Positions 22,222 through 33,390 of a stretch of 64,000 bases of DNA are shown here, piece after piece (the stretch's first letter is position 1; each line of letters starts with the position of its first letter). This DNA comes from Schistosoma mansoni. Its lineage: Eukaryota; Platyhelminthes; Trematoda; Strigeidida; Schistosomatidae. The DNA is taken from NCBI RefSeq assembly GCF_000237925.1, contig NW_017386101.1:186001-250000 (forward strand). The letters run 5' to 3'. The position numbers and the translations under genes were made by a program. A model generated the notes under the pieces. It worked only from the letters and a program-made list of their open reading frames with translations. It had not been told where the DNA came from and ran no database searches.

Positions 22222-22300
22222 TGAAGTTTGTGCTGATGATGTCGTTCAGAAGGACGATGAAAGCTCCACGACCAAACCATCCAGCTCAGAGAACAAACCT
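22222..22300. repeat. Module M, copy 2
   Basis: About 75 bases nearly identical and in the same orientation as 12829-12905, here forming the 3' end of the PHD-finger frame of LINE D. Confidence 0.7.
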
Positions 22301-22677
22301 ACATCGGAATGCTTTTTATCCGCTTCTCTAGTGAGGTCCACCTTGATGGTTTCATCCAAATTCAGAGCTGGGCTCATGATAATGCTCGTTATTTCCTCAA
22401 TGACTGAATTCTGTTCATCTACTGCTGTCTGTTTATCTGAGGGTAATTCTCTATCTATGTTCAGCTGCTCAATCACCTCAATAATCAGCAGAGACTTTGT
22501 AGAACAGAGTGCTTTGCACAGCCAACATGATAGTGGCTTGCAGCACCTATCATATGCAGCTGAAGTGAGTCCGGTGCACATATTGTGATACCACTTATTA
22601 CAGTTGTCACATTGCATTTCATCACCAACCGGTATGTAGCATGCAGGTCTGCCACAAGGATGTTTTATTTGCGTCAT
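22246..22677 (-). pseudogene. PHD-finger ORF1 protein of LINE D
   Basis: 143 residues from an ATG at 22677. Residues 8-55 form a Cys/His zinc-binding pattern: 'CGRPAC', 'QCDNCNKWYHNMC', 'CWLCKALC', i.e. a PHD finger. Acidic and Ser-rich sequence follows. The last part ('LDGLVVELSSSF') is encoded by module M. PHD fingers in ORF1 are known in CR1-clade LINEs. This is the best-preserved reading frame of the element. Confidence 0.75.
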
Positions 22678-22699
22678 TAGATTGTTTTATGATCTCATA

Positions 22700-23607
22700 G
22701 GAAGAACAACAGCAAAAATTGATCTCTAGGATAAGTGTCTTTTAAGGATTGATGGGTGATAGACACTGAACACACAAAAAAAGAGGTTTGTATATCATTG
22801 TACCTAACAACAATAATAAAAAACTGATTAAATAGATACAAAAAGACCTTAACACCTCTGGATACAAACAATAATAAAGGATATACTCAACGAGGAAAAA
22901 AATACCAGTGCCCATTTTTGTATCTGTACTCAAAAGTACAGACGATAAACTTCTCTAGAAAAAAAAGGTGATACTCTTGGAGATTACTTTGAATGAAATA
23001 AATTCAATCAAAACAAAAACAGTAGTCTTGATGCATAATTAAACGATCAAAACTGTGAAATATAATCAAAGGAAAATTATCACTGCCCTTTTTAAATAGC
23101 GCGCGATTTCAACAAATCGATCTCTTCTGGCATATGTTCATCAACTCATAAAACACATTAGAAGATGGAATTTACCATCTGAATGGAAGCTGAATAGTTT
23201 AAATTTTTTCCAGTGATATTAAAATATTAATTCAAGTCTAATCATAATTATGATTTATGATGTAACTGAATGTTTAGTTTAATGACTGATATGATGTGAT
23301 GAAAAGTCCAAATTACATTCCTTTATTGATTAAGACTTTTGTTCAGCATTACTTCTGTTTTAATTCAATATGATAATTAAACTGTGTAGTGTTTGTTTTG
23401 TTTTCCCGTATGATATTTTATTCTGTATAACTTACGATATTCTTGTATTAGATGTACATGGACTATGCTCAGGATAACATGTAGCATGTAATTTGTTACA
23501 ACTAATTGTTTTTCATGTATGGGATTTCATCTTAATTATTAATCAAAATGAGTGTACAAAACAATATGTGAATAATGAGTGTAATTTCGAATTGGGTCGT
23601 TGTCGTC
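22700..23607. other. Unannotated AT-rich stretch
   Basis: No gene or known repeat seen. The minus-strand hydrophobic frame at 22742-22933 has no support beyond being open. Confidence 0.45.
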
Positions 23608-23618
23608 GTCGTATATTA

Positions 23619-24872
23619 CTTACTTACTTACTTACGCCTGTTACTCCCAATGGAGCATACGCCGCCGACCAGCATTCTCCAACCCACTCTGTCCTGGCTG
23701 CACCTTCCTTTCTAGTTCTAGCCAATTCTTGTTCATTCTTCTCATGTCTGTCTCCATCTCTCGGAGTAATGTGTTCTTTGGTATTCCTCTTCTCCTTTGA
23801 CCTTCAGGATTCCATGTGAGGGCTTGTCTTGTGACACAATTGGGTGATTTCCTCAAAGTGTGCACAATCCACTTCAAGCGCTTGTTCCTGATTTCTTTCT
23901 CCGCTGGATGGAATCTGATTTTTTCTCTTCTACAGTAACTTGTTGCTGATCGTGTATGGTCAACGGATCCGAAGTATCTTCCGTAGACAACTGTTAATAA
24001 ACACTTGTATCTTCTGGAAGATGGCCTTCGTAGTTCTCCACGTCTACGCCCTATACAGTAGAACTGTCTTGACATTTGTATTGAAAATTCTGATCTTAGT
24101 GTTAGTTGACAGACAATTGTTTTGAGTTCCAGATGTTCTTCAGTTGCAAACATGCTGCTCTCGCTTTGCCGATCCGCGCCTTCACATCTGCATCAAATCC
24201 ACCGTGTTCATCAATGATGCTGACCAGATATGTAAAGGTTTTCACATCCTCCGAAGCTTCTCTGTCAAGTGTAATTTGATTGGTGCATGTTGTATTGTAC
24301 CGGAGAGTCTTGCTTTTCCCTTTGTTTATATTGAGACCTACTGCTGCTGAGGCTGCTGCTACACTGGTCGTTTTCTCCTGCATTTGTTGTTGCGTGTGTG
24401 ATAGAACAGCCAGATCATCTGCAAAGTTTAAATCATGATCTAATCGATCACCAGGAGAAAGAGAAAGTGTGAGAGTAATCAACCTTGCCTAACACCGGTC
24501 TTTATCTCAAATGATTCGGTGAGTTGTCCTCCGTGGACGATTTGGCAGTTTAATCAATCATAGGCAATTCGGTAGACTCTCCAGGTCTCCCAAATTTTCC
24601 GGACGTTCCATGTACCTATAGAAATTGTTGCTCCGGTTGTTAGAAGGTGCCTCATGACTTCCGAAGGAACTTGGCTTTCATCATGAGGCATCATAATTCT
24701 TCCTTCAACTGCCATGGTAGAGTTTAAATGGTTTGAATAATTTTTTCTGGTTAGCGTTTTTTTAGCGAGTTGGTTTTCTACGGGATCGGGGCGCTAACCT
24801 CATGCCCAATCCTCTTCCTTTATCCGGGCTTGGGACCGGTAGTAGCCCCCGGAGGAGCTACAGGCAGAGTTT
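23619..24872 (-). mobile_element. LINE family B, internally deleted copy with both ends
   Basis: Bounded by the 11-base duplication 'gtcgtatatta' (23608-23618 and 24873-24883). The 3' end has four to five TTAC/TAAG units. On the minus strand 24482-24102 encodes the RT box 'LDHDLNFADDLAVLSHTQQQ' and thumb, and 24153-23641 the tail ending near '[13 protein letters not shown]'. Beyond 24483 the sequence jumps to what looks like the 5' region (24580-24872, with 'cgggatcggggcgctaacct'). So most of the endonuclease and RT is deleted while both termini remain. Several frame changes are present. Confidence 0.8.
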
Positions 24873-24883
24873 GTCGTATATTA

Positions 24884-25796
24884 GGGTTAATAAATATTCA
24901 CTTGTACTAGCCTTGTGTTTTTACTTTCGCGTTGTGAGAATTGCAGTGATTCTTCATTTTACAAGTATAGGTGATAAGCGACTCCGACATAGCAATCAGC
25001 GACGAGCAAATATAACAACTGATGACATATTCATAACAGTCGACCACCAGTCATAACACTGATCATTGTATTCGTTGGTTTTATTAAATTTTATCGAAAG
25101 AATGAAATGATTCACTACTTTAATGACCTATATTTTCTTAATACCGAAAACCTTGAGTGGATCAAAAATAGTTAATTTGTATTTCTGTGATGATCATAAT
25201 GTATATGAAGAATAAACTAATGAATTTAAAATAATCAAATAATAGTATAATGCTACATATAAACATAAAGTATGTGAGTTAATAATGAGGCTAATGATTA
25301 AGTTTTCACCATCATTAAATGATGAATAATCTTCAGAGGAGAGTAGACAGTTAGCTGAATTTATTTTTAGTACTATAATTTTCTAATGAACTTCTATCTT
25401 ATTAAAGTCAACTAAATTCCATCCACGTTTATGTTGAATTTGGACTATTACATACATATTTTAAAGTTATCATATGATTTGGAAATTCTTCTTAGACATT
25501 CATTTTACTCTTTGAACATTAAATTTAACCGTCTCATGGACATTCTCCATATATAGACATATGATTACAAAGAAATTGGCTTGTTGTCCCTCGTGTGATA
25601 TTCTAACTTTAGAATTGAAATACTATTAAGTAAGGATTATTACTTGTACTAGAATAAATTTTTATGTATATTTATTATGAATCTTATAATATGAAATCAC
25701 TGTAGTGTTCGTAATAATAAAAATAATTATACATCTGAGTGCCCTGTTAATATATGACGTGATGATTCCCGTCAATTGGAGAACAGTGAATTCATC
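24884..25796. other. Unannotated AT-rich stretch
   Basis: Nothing recognised apart from AT-rich sequence; no splice-bounded open frame. Confidence 0.5.
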
Positions 25797-26305
25797 GATT
25801 GGACCAATGACAAACAGTCTAGAATACTTGTCGATCCTGCTTTCTGCCTAGCCCAACCAGTTAAGTCCAAAACATCGATAACAGCCCCTGTGGTATGAAT
25901 CATTACCTTCAAACATACTGGGTTTATATACCAATCAAACAGACCGCATCGTACCAACAAAATAGAAAATAGCATTTGTACAAGATTCAGCCAAAGGTGG
26001 CTGTGAATGAGGGAGGCAGTAGTTAATAGACTAGGGATAACTCAAGAATGGTAAATCGTATAACAATAGTTCATAAATCAAAATAAAGCTTATAATAAGG
26101 GGGACATGAATATGAATAGTTTAGTTATTAGCAAATATACGATGGGAAATATACATATCTTATTGGTCCATAAAGTTACCATTCATAATTGTCTTCGGGA
26201 TATAACAGAAATAATCTACCCAACGCTTACAAGTTGATGTACTTACTCAATTTCCTAAGAGTCATTTAAGTTTCAGTTACTCTTCATTACGCGCCATTAG
26301 CTTAA
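25797..26305. repeat. Long inverted repeat, left arm
   Basis: 509 bases that reappear as reverse complement at 27500-28008 with no difference that I could find and no length change. On its minus strand it carries a promoter-like 'ggtatataaaccc'. The outer end of the right arm runs straight into an N gap. Identity of the element is unknown. Confidence 0.85.
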
Positions 26306-27388
26306 TGGTATAGTAGTTGCACAAAGTACACAGATTGCTCTTAAAATAATTCTTTTTTCACCTTGCTTATTTTGTCAACTTGTCTTGATTATCAATTATA
26401 ATAGTGATGATTTGAAACTTTTTCAAAGGGTGCATAATTTTTTCCAATTGTGTCGTTCCATCCATCCATTCAGCATACAATTTTACTTTTAGTAGGCATA
26501 CTCAATGTGACAACAAAACTGTTTGGGGGATCCAGAAAATTCCTCGAAAAAAGCCAGTAGTGCCCTAAAAATGGCGAAAAAAACATCTTATCCACTCAGC
26601 ATTCAATCGACGTTTCTCAGAAACATCTAAAATATGAAAAGTCACATGCCACATTTCTGGTTGGATTATCTATTACCTATCCTGCTACAATGTTTCGAAG
26701 GCTTTCAGGAACTTCCAGAAGCCAAAGGTCATCTAAAATGCTACAAATACCCTTGAAATTCTGTACATAAACTAACCTTGGAATAAAACGTTCGTTCCAT
26801 ATTCCGCGTATTTTCTCTCGCGTTCAAGTGGCTGTGTAGATTTAGTACAGGTGAGCTTAGCAAAACCGAATTAAGCGTTCAATCAGAACATTTATTAAAA
26901 TTTTTACCTTCACACACAACCAGTGTACGAAACTATTTCAACTAATTTTCTGTTTCACACAGATAGAAAGTTTCAGCATAATTCTTTACGTGTACAAGTT
27001 GTTGGTAAAACATACCAATATTACTGATTGGAAACATCAATATATAATAAGTTACAAAGAGATAATGGAAGGTTTTGTGTCATAAAGTTAACAAAGTGTA
27101 GCTAAATGTTTCAAAATGAAAGTCACCACAAATTTACAAAAACAGAAGATCAAAAGATTCAAATACATAGAATAGTATTATTATTAAAATGAAATAAATT
27201 GACAGATATTGGACAAGGTTACAAATCTCTAATTATACTAAAAATATCACTTACACCAATTGAGATCGATATGACATCTATATGTGATTATTATTATTTA
27301 CCTATCTTAAGTAAAAGAAAACATTAGTTTTGAAGTGACTTAAAAGATCTAACAAGAAAATATATTAGGATAATTTTTTTTCAGTTGT
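26306..27388. other. Spacer of the long inverted repeat
   Basis: Holds an LTR-like fossil (26520-26890) and otherwise AT-rich sequence without a gene. Confidence 0.5.
26520..26890 (+). mobile_element. Fossil solo LTR
   Basis: 371 bases beginning TGTTTGGGG and ending CAATCAGAACA, clearly homologous but diverged from the inverted copy at 46177-46550. Shared parts include 'atgaaaagtcacatg', 'ctgtacataaa' and 'tttctctcg'. It starts TG and ends CA with no internal region beside it, so it reads as a solo LTR. The large divergence between the two copies points to old age. Family not assigned. Confidence 0.55.
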
Positions 27389-27500
27389 GAGGGCGCTGAT
27401 CGGCAAAGCAAGGGCAGCATACTTACAACTGAAGAACATCTGGAACTCAAAACAATTGTCTGTCAACTAACACTAAGATCAGAATTTTCAATACAAATGT
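27389..27500 (+). mobile_element. LINE family B small fragment
   Basis: About 110 bases matching the thumb region of family B (complement of 24080-24190): 'atcggcaaagcaagggcagc' and 'aagaacatctggaactcaaa'. It stops exactly where the right arm of the inverted repeat begins. Confidence 0.8.
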
Positions 27501-28008
27501 TAAGCTAATGGCGCGTAATGAAGAGTAACTGAAACTTAAATGACTCTTAGGAAATTGAGTAAGTACATCAACTTGTAAGCGTTGGGTAGATTATTTCTGT
27601 TATATCCCGAAGACAATTATGAATGGTAACTTTATGGACCAATAAGATATGTATATTTCCCATCGTATATTTGCTAATAACTAAACTATTCATATTCATG
27701 TCCCCCTTATTATAAGCTTTATTTTGATTTATGAACTATTGTTATACGATTTACCATTCTTGAGTTATCCCTAGTCTATTAACTACTGCCTCCCTCATTC
27801 ACAGCCACCTTTGGCTGAATCTTGTACAAATGCTATTTTCTATTTTGTTGGTACGATGCGGTCTGTTTGATTGGTATATAAACCCAGTATGTTTGAAGGT
27901 AATGATTCATACCACAGGGGCTGTTATCGATGTTTTGGACTTAACTGGTTGGGCTAGGCAGAAAGCAGGATCGACAAGTATTCTAGACTGTTTGTCATTG
28001 GTCCAATC
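27500..28008. repeat. Long inverted repeat, right arm
   Basis: Reverse complement of 25797-26305, same length. It ends at the assembly gap, so the true arm may be longer. Confidence 0.85.
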
Positions 28009-28431
28009 NNNNNNNNNNNNNNNNNNNNNNNNNNNNNNNNNNNNNNNNNNNNNNNNNNNNNNNNNNNNNNNNNNNNNNNNNNNNNNNNNNNNNNNNNNNN
28101 NNNNNNNNNNNNNNNNNNNNNNNNNNNNNNNNNNNNNNNNNNNNNNNNNNNNNNNNNNNNNNNNNNNNNNNNNNNNNNNNNNNNNNNNNNNNNNNNNNNN
28201 NNNNNNNNNNNNNNNNNNNNNNNNNNNNNNNNNNNNNNNNNNNNNNNNNNNNNNNNNNNNNNNNNNNNNNNNNNNNNNNNNNNNNNNNNNNNNNNNNNNN
28301 NNNNNNNNNNNNNNNNNNNNNNNNNNNNNNNNNNNNNNNNNNNNNNNNNNNNNNNNNNNNNNNNNNNNNNNNNNNNNNNNNNNNNNNNNNNNNNNNNNNN
28401 NNNNNNNNNNNNNNNNNNNNNNNNNNNNNNN
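28009..28431. other. Assembly gap, 423 N
   Basis: Run of N; its odd length suggests an estimated rather than default size. Confidence 0.99.
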
Positions 28432-29499
28432 TAAATAAAACTATAAACTTTTCATTTCAATTATTTTATCTGTGAATACTCTTCAACGAACTATTCAACA
28501 ATTAAACATTAAAGTTATCCAAATAAAATTTAAACCATTTTCCATAAACAGAAATGATCATTAAAATTATTACGATCTATAATTATAAAATAAAACTGGT
28601 GATCTTTTAAAATAAGTTTTCTAGGTCAATATGGTGTTTATTTAGAAAACAAAAAAATACTATATATTTATTAATTAATGAGTTAATTAATGAGTTTTAC
28701 TAATATGCAATGCCAATTATTCACTACAAAACAAAAAAAAAAAACAGTACTGATCTCATCGGAAATTCTTTCATCATATCCAATCGTATCATTGAACTAG
28801 TTATAAACACTTTAAAAAAAAATTAAAAAATAAACTTTTATCATTACAATACTACTTAAATAATATTAAATGAATTCTATCAATAGAATTGCTTTGTATA
28901 ACAAAAAGAAAAACAATATGGATCAATGTTATTAACTCTGTTTTGTTGTTGTTTTTTTTTGGGTTTTTTTTTTGTATTTTTTTGTAATGAAGATTATTGA
29001 ACAACAAAAGAAAATAACATTTTCAACTAAGTTATTTTAATAGATAATTAATTTAATCCAATCATATTCTTAATTTTATCAGTAGTATATAATATATAAA
29101 GAGTCAATATTTTTTTCACTGTCTTTACAATCCGGTATCGTGTTATTTATAAGTAATAAGAAGAAAAAAGATTTTGGTGTTGAACCATTTATTGTTTCAA
29201 CACAGTAGATTAAAGAAAATCTTTGTTACCAAGTGAGTTGAATTTTTTTTTTCTTTTTTAATAATAAACGTATATTTATTACTAAAATCAATATAGTTTA
29301 TATTATGTATTGAAAGTGTTTCTATAAAGAAATTAATAAGTGACTTCTATTGTTGGCAAGGGGTTGTTTTTTTGGAATATTAAGTGAAAAATTATGTTAA
29401 ATTATGCTTTCTTTAAATCGTAGTTTATTAAATCGATCGGGAATTTTATTCATGTTAACTGAAAAAATTACTTATTGTTTTTCAAGTTAATAACTTCAG
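28432..29499. other. Very AT-rich non-coding stretch
   Basis: Long homopolymer A and T tracts (for example 28730-28744 and 28950-28985). No gene visible; could be intron or UTR. Confidence 0.5.
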
Positions 29500-29672
29500 T
29501 ACTATCTATCTACCTACCTATACATATATATATATACCTATGTACCTATCTCTCTATCTATCTATCTACCTACCTATATATCTACCTACATATATATATA
29601 TATATACCTATCTATCTATCTACCTATATGTCAACCCACCTACCTATCTATCTATCTACTATTTATCTATCA
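29500..29672. repeat. TATC/TACC/TATA microsatellite
   Basis: About 170 bases of imperfect tetranucleotide repeats (ctat, ctac, tata). The open frame over it is an artefact of the repeat. Confidence 0.9.
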
Positions 29673-30121
29673 AGTCTTATGACAGTTAAACAAATAGCTA
29701 CATTGATAAAATAAAGAAAGAATTTCTAATGACAGATGTTAATTGGTTAAGTTTCAGATAACTGTAAACAAAATATTCAGTCAATCTTCTTTGTTTGTTT
29801 GTTTGTTTTTAAAAAAAAAAGATTGAGTTTATTTTGATTTGACTTTTCCACAGAGTATAAAGATATCAAATACTTATCAATGGCTTCTTTCATAAACTAA
29901 TGTTCTTACATTAAAGATTAAGATCCAAATGTTATATTATCATTGAATCAATTCCGAAGTGAAAACGAGTTAACAAATTCAGTATTTTAAGGGAATAAAA
30001 TAATATGGAAGTACAATGTGATGATGTGTGTATCTCCTAAATTATTATTAGACATGAATAAATAACAATAAATCCTTTAACTTGAATTCATCAAATAATT
30101 TCACTTCCTAATTAGATCATT

Positions 30122-30388
30122 ATATAATATACCCTTATGGGCCAGGGTAATTTCGCACTGGTTTTCAGGAGAACCAGACATCATCCAGACTTTCACGCAG
30201 TAACCCAAACAGTACAGATCAATCCCATAGGAAAACCAGACACTATATAGGCTTCAACGCTACAATCTGAACAATACAGCTCAATCCTGTGACACAACCA
30301 CACATGTACCAAGCACCCTGGTGGACCATTCGCACCATTCATATACACATTCACATCATATGTATAATTATTCCGATCAGTGATCGAG
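30122..30388. mobile_element. Unclassified insertion with target duplication and 60-base tandem unit
   Basis: Direct copies of 'taattagatcat' lie at both borders (about 30110-30121 and 30389-30400). Inside, two roughly 60-base units follow one another (30171-30230 and 30231-30292), each with 'accagaca', 'acagtacagatcaatccc' or its variant. The block is more GC-rich than its surroundings. No coding sequence; class unknown. Confidence 0.55.
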
Positions 30389-30400
30389 TAATTAGATCAT

Positions 30401-31892
30401 GCATACCAAAAATCTTAATATAAAATAGACATGGTTGAAAGTTTTGTAAAAACTAGACGGTAGTAAAATACCAGTTTGGTAGATTATTTACTAACTTATG
30501 CAATTACTAATTGTTTGTCTCGTATAAAATATTGTAAGACCTCTATCTTTTTATGCAATGCATACAATGATGCTGTATCATTCGCATTCATTTTTGGTTG
30601 TTGTTGTTGTATTAATTTCAATTCATAGCTTAGTTCAAATTTTGTTTGATTTCATCAAATTCAGTAAAGCATTACCATTATGATAGACAGATTTTCCTGA
30701 CATTCTTACAGGAATCAATTGGACATACTTCATTAAAGTTAGGAAATCATCAAACGAATGTTCCATCTTTTGTTCATTTAATATTTGAACAATAGAATAT
30801 GAAACCTACATTGAGATTACTTATATACAGTTTTTTACTTGATCAATGGAGTAATCTAAAGTGCTCATTGTATTTTTGTCATCCTTATTTAAAGTTAGTT
30901 CACTAAGAAAGTAACTGATTACTTTGGCTAACATAAACCAATTTTCGGCTGTCATCTAACTATTTTGAATTAATCTCCTTTCGTACTTGTGAACTAGAAC
31001 CAGAACGAGTAGTCAGTTGCTTATATAATGTTTGAATTATACCAATCTTATTAGTGACTAATGAAAATTAATGCTAGAATGTTAGAATATAACTTACGCT
31101 GGAGAGCACAAAAGACATAGCTTTTGGGAATACATGTAATGAAGTATACCGAGCATATATTTCTAATTATAAAGAAAAAGATGTCTTTAGTATTTGAAAC
31201 TTATTCAAGATTTTTTGAAACACCCCTCTAAATGGACTATCCCCCAGTTATTTGAGATAGACGAACGCGATAACATGACTAGGGTAATAAAAATAACAAT
31301 TGGTTATCAAAATCAAAGAATTACAGTATTTGTTGAAAGTAAACTCTTCACTAGACGTTTATAAAACTATACTTTGTTGATCGTAGGGCAGAGAGATAGA
31401 TAGGGGATCGGACATGTTTCACACCATTAAGAATGTTATTCCCCCTTTCGATGCTCACATTTATTAATATGCGCCTTTTTTAAGTGTCGCCCTTATGAAT
31501 GTGAACCCTTTCGAACCTCCCTACCTTTTGAGTGGACATCGGAATATAGATATGTATAAGAGTTCAGTGTCAGTGATTGTAATTAGTAAAAAGGCGACCG
31601 GAAAATTTATAACGGCTCATTTAATTGCCATATATTTATTCAATTTGATGTTAATCTGTGACATACTTAAACATAATTTCTAAATTCAGCTTAATCAAAG
31701 ACATGAATATATCATGGTAGATTTTCACTCAATTGTCACAGAGAGATGCAGTACATGTCATAAAGTTACCAATTTAATCAGATTTACAGCTACTGATTAA
31801 TCAGAAAACCAATTTTTGTTAAGATGACTAACCTTGTGGATTTAGCCGATTTATTGATCAGCTAAGTAGTGAAACCAATAACCAGATATTGA
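30401..31892. other. Unannotated AT-rich stretch
   Basis: No supported gene. A short frame at 31495-31683 has no splice or start evidence. Confidence 0.45.
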
Positions 31893-31975
31893 AGTAATAG
31901 GACGAAATGGCCGTCCAGTACTTCCAGGTTTTTGATGGTGGTCTAGCTTAAATTGACTCATGATCTCAACTCTAT
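31893..31975 (+). repeat. Hammerhead SINE, 3' fragment
   Basis: Carries the 3' half of the first hammerhead family ('ggacgaaatggccgtccagt') and the end 'ttgactcatgatctcaact'. The first core box is missing, so it is a truncated relic. Confidence 0.65.
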
Positions 31976-32439
31976 AAGATATTGAAGTATTCAAACGTTC
32001 GTAACTTTCATTCTCTTGCCAAAAGAGTGAATATATGTCTGGTTATAATGTTGCTTTATTTCGAAAAATAATGCTTAATTATTTTTCTTTGTGTCGATAT
32101 CACTAATGTTTACTTACCCTACTAGACAAGCTAATAGCTTGTATTCTAATAATGATAAACAAAAATACCTTAATGAACAAAAATTATTTGACCTATTTTT
32201 AAATACCTTTTTTAGAAGTTGATCTTAGATCATCATAGAAACCAACTATCTAGGTACTCGTTACAATATAAAGAATAAATTTTCTACTAAGAATACCCAT
32301 TTTTGTAAGAGATAGCTTGAAAATACGAAGAATTCCAATTTAATTAACATTGCTTGTCTGAAATATAAAATTATAACTTTATTATTATTAATATTGGATA
32401 GTATAACAAATCAAAGAGAGAACGAGGTCTATGCTTCAT
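31976..32439. other. Unannotated AT-rich stretch
   Basis: Nothing recognised. Confidence 0.45.
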
Positions 32440-32583
32440 CCAAAACCTAAAAGACATGAAAACGATTGTGTCACATCCCACTGCGTTTATCAATTTAAAT
32501 GTTTGTGTGGTCACACATACACAGGGAGGGACAATCGTGATCTGAAAATTAGGGTGTGTGAACATATACCAAAATGTAGGCAA
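32440..32583 (+). mobile_element. Penelope-like GIY-YIG endonuclease fragment
   Basis: The plus strand encodes 'HCVYQFKCLCGHTYTGRDNR' followed by 'DLKIRVCEHIPKC', matching the Cys-rich start and GIY-YIG core (here H-T-Y...Y-T-G-R) of the endonuclease that ends Penelope-like elements. Only this short piece remains. Confidence 0.65.
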
Positions 32584-32609
32584 TGATGGATAGTGGCTAG
32601 CAGCGGAAT

Positions 32610-32653
32610 CCAGTTTGACGCGCGTTTCGTCCTATTTAGGACTCGTCAGCTGG
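32610..32653 (-). ncRNA. Hammerhead ribozyme motif, intact core
   Basis: 'ctgacga', stem II 'gtcc taaata ggac', 'gaaac', stem III 'cgcg', cleavage triplet 'gtc': all core positions are intact. Stem I 'ccag' / 'ctgg' is separated from the cleavage site by three extra A, the only visible flaw. Confidence 0.75.
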
Positions 32654-32778
32654 ATGTACCTGCATCTCAGAGTTGTTCACTCCTCTACTCGAACCCAGTA
32701 CCCTTCGCTTCAAACGCCATCGCGTTATTCACTCAGCTACTGAGTCCTGATAGCCACTTGCTTGTGCAATGGGGTACG

Positions 32779-32813
32779 TCCAGCTGGCTAGCCCCAAATA
32801 GGACGAAACGAGC
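32779..32813 (+). ncRNA. Partial hammerhead at gap edge
   Basis: 'ccagctggctagcccc' shows a changed first core box; 'ggacgaaac' is intact. The rest is hidden in the gap. Confidence 0.5.
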
Positions 32814-33013
32814 NNNNNNNNNNNNNNNNNNNNNNNNNNNNNNNNNNNNNNNNNNNNNNNNNNNNNNNNNNNNNNNNNNNNNNNNNNNNNNNNNNNNNNN
32901 NNNNNNNNNNNNNNNNNNNNNNNNNNNNNNNNNNNNNNNNNNNNNNNNNNNNNNNNNNNNNNNNNNNNNNNNNNNNNNNNNNNNNNNNNNNNNNNNNNNN
33001 NNNNNNNNNNNNN
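32814..33013. other. Assembly gap, 200 N
   Basis: Exactly 200 N, a default-size gap, next to a palindromic repeat. Confidence 0.99.
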
Positions 33014-33390
33014 ATCAGGTCCCTTTCCAGGACATGAAAAAAAAAATAAACAAATATTTAGTTTTACCCTTTCTCCAGGTGGTGATTTCCATGGAAAAAA
33101 AGGAATAAAAGACAGAAGGGGTGGGGTTTGTATTTAATAATCAGTCAAAACCAATGCAGAACACGGAAAAGGTATATCGATTTCAAATCAGCAAACCGAT
33201 AGAGGAAGTTAACACAATGAAAGGACAAAAGATGAAAAAAATGACACGAACAACGGTGGAAAGTTTGATAAAGGAAATATAGTTCGGAAGGAACGAATAA
33301 AATCACAGGATGGCACCGCTGCAACCAATTTTGAGGTATAAAATTAACGATAGGTTGCAAATATGGCGCAAGCCACAACTAAGAATATCA
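33014..33390. other. Unannotated stretch
   Basis: No gene recognised. The minus-strand open frame 33145-33378 has no homology that I can name. Confidence 0.4.

Larger units (their letters stand above)
19440..22677 (-). mobile_element. LINE family D, CR1-like, with PHD finger
   Basis: About 3.2 kb read from right to left: ORF1-type PHD finger protein (22677-22246), AP endonuclease (21930-21613, then 21388-21203), reverse transcriptase core (20363-20103) and thumb (19779-19585, 'TKLENCVQAASACLKG'). This order is that of CR1-clade LINEs such as schistosome SR1/Perere. Reading frames are broken in many places, so this copy is dead. Module M lies in it at 22222-22300. Confidence 0.85.
32584..32813. 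mobile_element. Sm-alpha-type repeat with outward hammerhead pair, cut by gap
   Basis: Left part reads on the minus strand as tRNA-like head (B-box 'gggttcgag' region near 32690), linker 'ctgagatgcaggtacatcc' and hammerhead 32610-32653. Right part starts a plus-strand hammerhead (32779-32813) that runs into the N gap. The order is that of 19009-19340, and the two are closely related. Confidence 0.7.

Noticed and set aside
22742-22933. 63-codon hydrophobic minus-strand frame
   Set aside because: Membrane-like composition arises from T-rich DNA; no start context or relatives.
27830-28438. 202-codon frame across the N gap
   Set aside because: Most residues are unknown. The readable part is the mirror of the left arm of the inverted repeat.
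29475-29714. 79-codon Tyr/Leu/Ile-rich plus-strand open frame
   Set aside because: It is a translation of a tetranucleotide microsatellite; no splice or family evidence.
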